Below the pieces are notes generated by a model. The model made no database searches. It had not been told where the DNA came from and saw nothing but the letters and a program-made list of their open reading frames with translations. Below are positions 1 through 6,256 of a DNA stretch of 48,588 nt, piece by piece. The position numbers were made by a program, and so were the translations under genes. Positions within the stretch are counted from its first letter, which is position 1. Each line of letters opens with the position of its first letter. This stretch comes from JABDPF01 sp036351575 (GTDB lineage Bacteria; Pseudomonadota; Gammaproteobacteria; Xanthomonadales; SZUA-36). Location: assembly GCA_036351575.1 (NCBI GenBank), contig JAZBPJ010000169.1:1-48588 (forward strand), given 5' to 3'.

Positions 1-96
1 CATCCGGTCGAACATCTCGATCCGCCGATGGCCTTCGGCAAAGCTTAATATCAGCTTAATTCGTTCTGCCGCGAACCGGTCCTGCTTTTTGCCCAT
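1..96 (-). CDS. possible N-terminal fragment of a gene running off the left edge
   Basis: A minus-strand frame starts with ATG at 96 and stays open for 32 codons to the window edge. The peptide is charged and helical-looking (begins MGKKQDRF, later AEGHRRIEMF). It would be divergent from the U32 gene at 181. I do not recognise the family, there is no clear ribosome binding site, and 32 open codons can occur by chance in GC-rich DNA, so this is a weak call that only flanking sequence can settle. Confidence 0.3.
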   Translation of the reverse strand, partial: MGKKQDRFAAERIKLILSFAEGHRRIEMFDRM

Positions 97-143
97 TTCG
101 TGATTTCAGTCAATCTCCCCGTTCCCGGCTCGCATGCACCCGG

Positions 144-174
144 TGAAACTGCGAACCCCGCGCTTGGGTACAAT
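144..174 (+). promoter_or_regulatory. candidate promoter, possibly giving a leaderless mRNA
   Basis: A good -10 hexamer TACAAT lies at 169-174, with only a poor -35 candidate (TGAAAC, 144-149). The -10 ends six bases before the ATG at 181 and there is no Shine-Dalgarno sequence before that ATG, so transcription would begin at or next to the start codon. Confidence 0.4.
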
Positions 175-180
175 GGCGCC

Positions 181-1500
181 ATGAAAAAACCCGAATTACT
201 GTCCCCGGCCGGCAGCCTCAAGAACATGCGTTTTGCTTTCGCATACGGCGCGGACGCCGTGTATGCCGGCCAGCCGAGGTATAGCCTGCGCGTGCGCAAC
301 AACGAGTTCAGCAAGGAAGAGGTGCTGGCGCAGGGCATCGAGGAAGCGCACGCCCAGGGCAAGCTCTTTTTCCTGGCCAGCAACGTGGCGCCGCACAACA
401 ACAAGGTGCGCAGCTACCTCGCCGACCTCGAACCGATCGTCGACATGGGGCCGGACGCGCTGATCATGTCCGATCCGGGCCTGATCATGATGGTGCGCGA
501 GCGCTGGCCGGACCTGCCCATCCACCTTTCCGTGCAGTCCAACGCCGTGAACTACGCCACGGTCAAATTCTGGCAGGGCATCGGGCTGAAGCGCATCATC
601 CTCTCGCGCGAGCTTTCCCTGAAGGAAGTCGCGGAAATACGCGAAGAGTGCCCGGATATCGAACTGGAAGTTTTCGTGCACGGCGCGCTGTGCATCGCCT
701 ATTCCGGCCGCTGCCTGCTGTCGGGCTACATGTCCCACCGCGACTCCAACCAGGGCGCCTGCACCAACACCTGCCGCTGGAAATACAACGCCGTGGAGGC
801 GCGCGAAACCGGCACCGGCGACGTGGTGCCGCTGCATCCGCGGGCGCATGAAGACACCGCGGAACTGCCCGTCATGCTGCTGGAGGAAGAAACCCGACCC
901 GGCGAGTTGATGCCGGCCTACGAGGACGAGAACGGCACCTACATCATGAACTCAAAGGACTTGCGCGCGGTCCAGCACGTCAAGGCGCTGACGGAGATGG
1001 GTATCGACTCGCTCAAGATCGAAGGGCGCACCAAGTCCTTCTACTACACCGCGCGAACAGCCCAGGTCTACCGGCGCGCCATTGAAGACGCCGCGGCGGG
1101 GCGGGAATTCGACATGGCGATGATGGACGAACTCGAAGGACTCGCAAACCGCGGCTACACCGAGGGTTTTTACCGGCGGCACCCGCCGAAGGAATACCAG
1201 AACTACGAACGCGGCGTCTCGCGCAGCGAGCGTCAGCAGTTCGTGGGGGAACTGCTCGAATACGAAAACGGCTGGCTGACGATCAACGTGAAAAACCGCT
1301 TCGAGGCCGGCGACGAGATGGAACTGGTGACACCGGAGGGAAACCGGCATTTCGTGCTGGAAAACCTGTGCGACCGCGACGGCAACCGGATCGAAGCCGC
1401 ACCGGGATCGGGCCACGTGGTGCGCATCGGGCTGGAAGGCCCGTATTCGATCCCGAATCCCGGGTTTGCCCTGCTGGTGCGCTATCTGCCTTCAGCCTGA
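181..1500 (+). CDS. trhP: U32 peptidase-family protein, tRNA uridine-34 hydroxylation (TrhP/YegQ type)
   Basis: The 439-residue protein has the family N-terminus (KKPELLSPAGSLKNM, then AYGADAVYAGQPRYSLR) and the central cysteine cluster C171, C178, C194 and C198. In the family these residues are tied to an Fe-S cluster. The signature block VHGALCIAYSGRC leads into CTNTCRW, and IDSLKIEGRTKS follows. Members of this size are YegQ/TrhP-like. They use prephenate to make 5-hydroxyuridine at the wobble position of certain tRNAs, despite the peptidase name. I chose ATG 181 over the in-frame ATG at 100 because the family begins with this block and because TACAAT sits just upstream. It stands alone with no obvious operon partners. 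Family membership is firm; the exact tRNA role is inferred from length and similarity. Confidence 0.87.
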   Translation: MKKPELLSPAGSLKNMRFAFAYGADAVYAGQPRYSLRVRNNEFSKEEVLAQGIEEAHAQGKLFFLASNVAPHNNKVRSYLADLEPIVDMGPDALIMSDPGLIMMVRERWPDLPIHLSVQSNAVNYATVKFWQGIGLKRIILSRELSLKEVAEIREECPDIELEVFVHGALCIAYSGRCLLSGYMSHRDSNQGACTNTCRWKYNAVEARETGTGDVVPLHPRAHEDTAELPVMLLEEETRPGELMPAYEDENGTYIMNSKDLRAVQHVKALTEMGIDSLKIEGRTKSFYYTARTAQVYRRAIEDAAAGREFDMAMMDELEGLANRGYTEGFYRRHPPKEYQNYERGVSRSERQQFVGELLEYENGWLTINVKNRFEAGDEMELVTPEGNRHFVLENLCDRDGNRIEAAPGSGHVVRIGLEGPYSIPNPGFALLVRYLPSA

Positions 1501-1641
1501 AACCGCACGCAGGTCAAGAAACTCACACGGCATGCATTCCATATTTCTAGGGTTCTGATCTGTGTCATCCCGCCCGACCGGCAAAATTCCTATATTGCAC
1601 TGGGTTTACCCGTGTCCGTAAGCTGAGATTGAGGAGACGAC

Positions 1642-1950
1642 ATGAAAATTGCTTCACGAATTGCGTTCGCTACCGCCCTGGCACTGGCTGCTTCAGGTGC
1701 CGCCCTCGCCCAGGACGTCACCGACGACGCGACCTGCCTGGAATGCCACGACGGAACCGAACGTTCCGCACCGGCCGATCCCAACATGATCCAGGTGCAC
1801 AACCCGGAAGGCGGGTTCTTCGCCGAAGCCCATGAAATGTGGGCCTGCGTGGACTGCCATACATACGTTGAAGAAATTCCGCACGCGGAAGACGTCAGCG
1901 AACAGGTTGTGGACTGCCTGAATTGCCACGCGGAAGTTCCGACCAAGTAA
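1642..1950 (+). CDS. small periplasmic triheme c-type cytochrome
   Basis: The 102-residue precursor has a Sec signal peptide ending ALA at residue 23. The mature part carries three CxxCH haem-binding motifs: CLECH (32-36), CVDCH and CLNCH. Extra histidines (VHNPE, EAHEMW, IPHAED) could be distal ligands, so the haems may be bis-His and low-potential. A GAGGAG ribosome binding site sits nine bases before the ATG. It lies upstream of a nonaheme cytochrome and a cytochrome b on the same strand, so it is likely a soluble electron carrier for that complex. A 10-bp inverted repeat follows the stop, so it may also be transcribed alone. The physiological acceptor cannot be read from the sequence. Confidence 0.85.
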   Translation: MKIASRIAFATALALAASGAALAQDVTDDATCLECHDGTERSAPADPNMIQVHNPEGGFFAEAHEMWACVDCHTYVEEIPHAEDVSEQVVDCLNCHAEVPTK

Positions 1951-1965
1951 AACGACCGCACCGCC

Positions 1966-2007
1966 AAAGGTCAGATTCGCTGGATGCTCCTGTCGGGTCT
2001 GACCTTT
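1966..2007. repeat. REP-like inverted repeat with a GGTCAGA core
   Basis: The arms AAAGGTCAGA (1966-1975) and TCTGACCTTT (1998-2007) are perfect 10-bp complements around a 22-base loop. The same GGTCAGA/TCTGACC core forms the stem at 33343-33375, so the two look like members of one dispersed hairpin family. The arm ends in TTT, so it might also attenuate transcription after the triheme cytochrome, although the T run is short. Confidence 0.55.
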
Positions 2008-2076
2008 CAACTGGCAGCGGCCGGCCGCACAGGGCCGGTTCGATGCAGATGGCGCATGGACCCTCGGGGTAGAGCA

Positions 2077-2295
2077 TTGAACGAAAAAACCGGTCCTACT
2101 GGAGAAAAGCCTCAGGGGTGGCGGCGCGTATCGCGTTTTATCGTGAACGTGCTGCTGTTCCTGGCATCGCCCTTCATTGCGCTGAGTTACCTGGTGGCAT
2201 TGCCTGTTGTCGGCTTTTTCCAGTTTTCCCGCTCTTTGCTTGATTCAAAGCAAAAGAAAAATTCCGGCGATACCCGTCGAGCGGGTGAAAAATGA
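2077..2295 (+). CDS. small single-pass membrane protein in the cytochrome cluster
   Basis: I do not recognise this 72-residue protein. It has a charged N-terminus, one long hydrophobic segment (roughly residues 20-50: FIVNVLLFLASPFIALSYLV and onward) and a basic tail ending TRRAGEK. Its TGA stop overlaps the ATG of the nonaheme cytochrome (ATGA, 2292-2295), which is strong evidence that it is a real, translationally coupled gene. The start is uncertain: I prefer TTG 2077 because GGGG lies about 11 bases upstream and the protein then begins MNEKTG. ATG codons at 2056 and 1984 are in frame, but the latter begins inside the inverted repeat. It may be an assembly or anchoring subunit of the cytochrome complex. 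Confidence 0.6.
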   Translation: MNEKTGPTGEKPQGWRRVSRFIVNVLLFLASPFIALSYLVALPVVGFFQFSRSLLDSKQKKNSGDTRRAGEK

Positions 2296-3614
2296 CTACT
2301 GAAATATCCAGACGGATTCCCGCACTCCTTGCCGCTGCAGCCCTGTTTCTGGCCGGCGCCTGGATCGCTGTAACGCCGGTCGAAGTGCTGGCGCAGGATG
2401 CTGCCGAAGCGCCGGACCCCGACGCACGCTGCGTGAAATGCCACAGCAGGGGCCTGAAGAAGAAGCTGGAGGACGGCGAGGTTCTCTCGCTGAAGGTCGA
2501 TGCGGAAGCATTCGGCACGTCGGTTCACAGCGTGATCGGCTGCACCGGCTGCCACCGTGACGTCGCAAAAGGCAGACATCCCTCACGTCAGCCCATCGAG
2601 AGCCGCCGCTCATATTCTTTTGAAAAGAATGAAACGTGTCGCCAGTGCCACCGGGCCAAGTACGAAGCCTACGACGGCAGCATCCATGCCAACCTGGTAC
2701 GGGCGGGCAGCGACAAGGCGCCTTTATGCTCCGACTGCCACAGTGCGCACGCCATTCAACGCCACGAAACGTACGACCGCGACAGCGGCGAACCGTGCAG
2801 CAAATGCCACACGGACATTTTCACCGCCTACGAGGAAAGCGTTCATGGCACCGCCCGCAGAGAAGGCAACCGCATTCGCGCCGACCACTTCGAATCACCG
2901 GTCTGCGCCGACTGCCACAGCGCCCATGATATTTCCGCCGTCGCCTCGACCGGCTATCTCGTCTCGACCTGCATGAGCTGCCACGAAGTGGCCGAACTGG
3001 CCCATGAACAATGGCTGCCGAACGCCCCGATGCATATGAAGTCGGTGGGCTGTTCCGCCTGCCATGCGCCCGACGCCGGCCTGCGGGTCGACCTGCAGCT
3101 TTGGGACCAGGTAAATCAGCAGGCGGTCGGCGCCGAGGAGCGGTATGCTCCGTTGCGAGCCACGTTGGCCGAGATCGGCAACGAGGAAGGCGGCATAAGC
3201 TCGCTGGACCTGTGGAAGCTGATCCGCCTGACGAAAGCGGACGGCGAGAATATCGACGTGAGGCTGCGTGGACGTCTGGAAGTGGCTACCGGCATGGACG
3301 CACACCGCCTTCAGGACAGCGGCCAGGCGACCCGGACCTGCGAAAACTGCCATGACGGCGACTCCGTGGCGTTCGACAAGGTCACGGTCTCGATCACCCG
3401 GGCGGACGGGCGCAAAGAGCGCTTCGAGGCCGATAAAGCGGTGCTCAGCTCGGTCCTCTCGGTCGACTCGATCAGCGGCTTTTACGCTCCGGGCGGCACC
3501 CGCATCAAGCTGCTCGACTACCTGCTTGTGCTCGCCGTCCTGGGCGGCCTGGCAGTGCCCGTGGTTCATGTTTCACTGGGCAAGATCATCCGTCGCAAGA
3601 TGAAAGTGAAGTAA
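2292..3614 (+). CDS. nonaheme c-type cytochrome with C-terminal membrane anchor
   Basis: The 440-residue precursor has an N-terminal signal or anchor (residues 8-35, VEVLAQ). Nine CxxCH motifs follow: CVKCH, CTGCH, CRQCH, CSDCH, CSKCH, CADCH, CMSCH, CSACH and CENCH. A C-terminal transmembrane helix (YLLVLAVLGGLAVPVVHVSL) ends in a basic cytoplasmic tail. The repeated C-x-x-CHSAHD/A spacing resembles the cytochrome c7/c3 and octahaem-type multihaem families. The next gene, 13 bases on, is a membrane cytochrome b, so together they most likely move electrons between the quinone pool and periplasmic partners such as the triheme cytochrome. Residues between haems 8 and 9 form a haem-free domain that I cannot assign. 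No catalytic motif points to a specific reductase, so the terminal acceptor is unknown. Confidence 0.85.
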   Translation: MTTEISRRIPALLAAAALFLAGAWIAVTPVEVLAQDAAEAPDPDARCVKCHSRGLKKKLEDGEVLSLKVDAEAFGTSVHSVIGCTGCHRDVAKGRHPSRQPIESRRSYSFEKNETCRQCHRAKYEAYDGSIHANLVRAGSDKAPLCSDCHSAHAIQRHETYDRDSGEPCSKCHTDIFTAYEESVHGTARREGNRIRADHFESPVCADCHSAHDISAVASTGYLVSTCMSCHEVAELAHEQWLPNAPMHMKSVGCSACHAPDAGLRVDLQLWDQVNQQAVGAEERYAPLRATLAEIGNEEGGISSLDLWKLIRLTKADGENIDVRLRGRLEVATGMDAHRLQDSGQATRTCENCHDGDSVAFDKVTVSITRADGRKERFEADKAVLSSVLSVDSISGFYAPGGTRIKLLDYLLVLAVLGGLAVPVVHVSLGKIIRRKMKVK

Positions 3615-3627
3615 CGGGAAACAAGCC

Positions 3628-4287
3628 ATGAACAATCGGGAACCGATCCACGAACACATTGACACAAAGCAGCGGATATACCTGCACCCGTTACCGGTCC
3701 GCATCTGGCACTGGCTCAACGCGCTCGGCTTCGTTCTGCTGATCCTGACCGGGCTGCAGATACGCTACGCCGACATTATCAGCGTCATCAGTTTCGAAAC
3801 GTCGGTGCAGCTGCATAACTGGATCGGCTTCGTCATCATCGTCAACTGGTTCCTGTGGTTTTTCTACTACATGACCTCAGACAAGATCACGAACTACCTG
3901 CCCGATTTCAACGCGCGCGATTTCATCAAGCGCTATTTCGAACAGGCGCAGTACTATGGTTACGGGATTTTCGTGGGCGAACAGCGGCCGCACGACGTGC
4001 AGCCCTACGACAAGTTCAACCCGATGCAGAAGCTCACTTACCAGTTCGTGATGCTGATCACGGTCCCGATCACCTTCTTCTCCGGCTTGATGATGTGGGA
4101 CGTGGACTATTTCGCCGGCCTGATCGAGTTGGCGGGCGGTATTCGCATCGTCAACACCGTGCACGTGATCATGTTCGTCATTTTCGTTTTCTTCGTCTTC
4201 CTGCACGCCTACATGGGCATGCTGGGGTCGAAATGGTGGTCGCACTACAAGGAAATGTTCACGGGCTACGAGGAGCCGCACGACTGA
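3628..4287 (+). CDS. membrane cytochrome b subunit (Ni-Fe hydrogenase / thiosulfate-reductase b type)
   Basis: The 219-residue protein has four predicted transmembrane helices. Histidines are placed as in the two-haem b-type family PF01292: RIWHWLN in helix 1, QLHNWIG in helix 2, TVHVIMF in helix 3 and FLHAYMG in helix 4. The opening HPLPVRIWHWLNA is typical. Such subunits (HydC, PhsC, FdnI relatives) oxidise or reduce quinones and pass electrons to or from a periplasmic partner. Here the partner is the nonaheme cytochrome 13 bases upstream. The gene ends 10 bases from the convergent hemG gene. Confidence 0.86.
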   Translation: MNNREPIHEHIDTKQRIYLHPLPVRIWHWLNALGFVLLILTGLQIRYADIISVISFETSVQLHNWIGFVIIVNWFLWFFYYMTSDKITNYLPDFNARDFIKRYFEQAQYYGYGIFVGEQRPHDVQPYDKFNPMQKLTYQFVMLITVPITFFSGLMMWDVDYFAGLIELAGGIRIVNTVHVIMFVIFVFFVFLHAYMGMLGSKWWSHYKEMFTGYEEPHD

Positions 4288-4296
4288 GCCGCCCGG

Positions 4297-5661
4297 CTAA
4301 CCACCCAGCAACCGGCCCGCCGTTTTTTCCGCGTTGACCACGCAGTCGTTGAGGCTGACGCCGCGAAAGGCGTTGCCGCTCATGAACAGGCCCGGGAATG
4401 AACGCAAGCGGTTTTCGATGGCCTCGAGCCGGTCAGCGTGCCCCACGAGGTACTGCGGTATCGCCCGTTCGTGCCGGTAAATCATCGCGAACCCGGGTTC
4501 GGCCGTGACCCCCATGATGTCCTTCAGGTTGGCGCGCACTTCATCCAGCAGTTTTTCGTCCGGCAGCAGGGCCCGCTCCGGTGTGCGCGCACCGCCCACC
4601 AGGGTCCGCAGCAGCACCCGGCCATCCGGCGCCCGGTTCGGGAACACGTAAGAATCGGCAACCGTTCCCAGGATCTCGCGTTTCTCCCTGGAGGGCACCA
4701 GGAAGCCGAAACCGTCCATGTCCCCCTCGACGTCCGGGCGTTCGTAACCGAGACAGACCACGGCGAGCGACGGGTAGTCGATTCCACCCACCAGGGTGGA
4801 AAGCTCGGCATCCAGGCCGGACAGCAGCGCGGCCTGTGCGTAAGCCGGGCAAGCCAGCACCACCGCATCGAATACCTCTTCGCCGCCGTCCGCCAGACCA
4901 AGCCGGAACTGCGCCCCGTCCCGCTCAATGCGCTCAACCGCGCAATCGAGGCGTAAACGGTCTCCCATGCGGCCCGCCAAAGCGTCGGTCATCGCCGACA
5001 TGCCGTCTTCGAAAGAAGTCAGCGTACCGCCGGGCGCCGGGCCGGGCCGGTCCTTGCTGCCCGCCTTGCGGGCCTCTATCTGCAGGCTTATCAGCGCGCG
5101 AATCAGGCTGCCGTGCTCGTCCTCCAACTCCTTCATGCGCGGAAAACAGCTTTTCAGGCTCATCTTCGTCGCATCGCCGGCGAACACGCCCGACGCCATC
5201 GGGTCGATCAGTTTCTCGAATGCCTCCCGGCCCAGGTGACGCGTGCCGAATTCGGCCAGCGTCTCGTCGGATTGCTTCGCCCGCGAAGAAAACACCTCTC
5301 CCACGACGCGCAGCCGAGCCCCCGGGCTGAGCAGTTTCGAGGTAAAAAACTCGGGCGGCTTCTCGGGCAGCTTGTGCAGCGCCCCCTCGCTGAAAACGAA
5401 ACGGCGCTTGGCCGAGAGGTCAGCCGGCATCACCTCGAGGCCCAGCTTGCGCGCCAGTTCGAGGGTCGGCGGGCTCTTGTCCAGGAATCCGTTGACACCC
5501 CATTCGCAAAGGTAGCCTGCGGGCGTTTTTTCCGTGAAAACCTTGCCGCCGGGCCGGCCGGAAGCCTCGAAAATCCTTATTTCGACGCCAGGCTGCTGTT
5601 CAAGCACGGCAAATGCCGTGGCCAGACCGGAAATGCCCGCCCCTGCAATAGCTACTCTCAT
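4297..5661 (-). CDS. hemG: protoporphyrinogen oxidase, oxygen-dependent FAD type
   Basis: The 454-residue protein starts with a Rossmann FAD motif (VAIAGAGISGLATAFAVL). It has the GRPGGKVFTEK and GYLCEWGVNGFLD blocks of the protoporphyrinogen oxidase/amine-oxidase family, and the C-terminal FAD-binding GLFMSGNAFRGVSLNDCV. It converts protoporphyrinogen IX to protoporphyrin IX, the penultimate haem step. This is the HemY-type flavoenzyme, called hemG in some schemes and hemY in others; it is not the flavodoxin-like HemG of E. coli. It uses oxygen, so a separate route would be needed for haem synthesis under strict anoxia. It is transcribed alone, convergent with the cytochrome cluster, whose products need haem. 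Confidence 0.9.
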   Translation of the reverse strand: MRVAIAGAGISGLATAFAVLEQQPGVEIRIFEASGRPGGKVFTEKTPAGYLCEWGVNGFLDKSPPTLELARKLGLEVMPADLSAKRRFVFSEGALHKLPEKPPEFFTSKLLSPGARLRVVGEVFSSRAKQSDETLAEFGTRHLGREAFEKLIDPMASGVFAGDATKMSLKSCFPRMKELEDEHGSLIRALISLQIEARKAGSKDRPGPAPGGTLTSFEDGMSAMTDALAGRMGDRLRLDCAVERIERDGAQFRLGLADGGEEVFDAVVLACPAYAQAALLSGLDAELSTLVGGIDYPSLAVVCLGYERPDVEGDMDGFGFLVPSREKREILGTVADSYVFPNRAPDGRVLLRTLVGGARTPERALLPDEKLLDEVRANLKDIMGVTAEPGFAMIYRHERAIPQYLVGHADRLEAIENRLRSFPGLFMSGNAFRGVSLNDCVVNAEKTAGRLLGG

Positions 5662-5741
5662 CCAAAAAACTCCTGGCCTGCGATAATCGATGCGAAATTC
5701 TAACCCGTCACGCTGCAGCGCCCACGGGGATTTTCATTTAC

Positions 5742-5755
5742 TTGACGTGCATCAT
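5742..5755 (+). promoter_or_regulatory. FNR/Anr-like binding site upstream of the fumarate reductase operon
   Basis: TTGACGTGCATCAT matches the FNR consensus TTGAT-N4-ATCAA at 8 of 10 defined bases. If it acts as a class II site centred near -41.5, transcription would begin near 5790, about 26 bases before the ATG of the cytochrome lipoprotein. There is no strong -10 there (TAGTTT at 5778-5783 at best), as expected for an activator-dependent promoter. Confidence 0.5.
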
Positions 5756-5815
5756 CAATGAATATGGCGCAGCATCGTAGTTTTTAACAACCGTCGGTTC
5801 CGGGAGAAAAACCCA

Positions 5816-6202
5816 ATGACGAACAAGGCACTAGCAATCACACTAATTACCCCTCTGCTGGCTGCGGGCCTGCTGACGGCTTGCAGCGGCGAGCCCGAGA
5901 TCAGCTTTGCCAGCGATGTGAAACCGGTTCTCGAACAGAACTGCCTGTCCTGCCACCAGCCCGGGGGCACCGGTTACGAAGCCAGCGGGCTCAGCATGGT
6001 CAGCTATGCCGACCTGATGAAAGGCACCGAGGGCGGCGCAATGATCGTTCCGGGCGATGAATTGGGCAGCAACCTGGTGGTCCTGATGGAAGGTCGGGCC
6101 GATCCGTCGATCAGCATGCCGCACGGCAAGATGGAGCCTGTCGCCTCGAAAGACATCGAACTGATCAAGCAGTGGATCGCGCAGGGCGCAAAGAACAACT
6201 AG
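5816..6202 (+). CDS. monoheme c-type cytochrome lipoprotein
   Basis: The 128-residue protein has a lipoprotein signal peptide with lipobox LLTAC (Cys23). Directly after it comes SFASDVKPVLEQNCLSCH, whose CxxCH at residues 43-47 binds one haem, and a later methionine (SISMPHGKM) is a plausible distal ligand. The layout resembles the short cytochromes of the PSCyt1/planctomycete-type family. Serine at the position after the lipidated cysteine favours outer-membrane sorting. It is the first gene after the FNR-like site and lies 54 bases before frdA, so it is probably co-transcribed with fumarate reductase. FrdABCD does not need it, and its partner is unknown. Confidence 0.8.
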   Translation: MTNKALAITLITPLLAAGLLTACSGEPEISFASDVKPVLEQNCLSCHQPGGTGYEASGLSMVSYADLMKGTEGGAMIVPGDELGSNLVVLMEGRADPSISMPHGKMEPVASKDIELIKQWIAQGAKNN

Positions 6203-6256
6203 CGAAAACAACAAACAGGCGATGGCCGCGATGCCGCCGCCCTAAACGGAGTTCTC

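Noticed and set aside
196..849. Long minus-strand open frame opposite the U32 gene
   Set aside because: It is a shadow of high-GC codon usage; composition is biased to H, V, A and R and no family is recognisable. The same applies to similar frames opposite frdA (7265-7909), the nonaheme cytochrome (2895-3569), and the peptide-binding protein (17935-19338).
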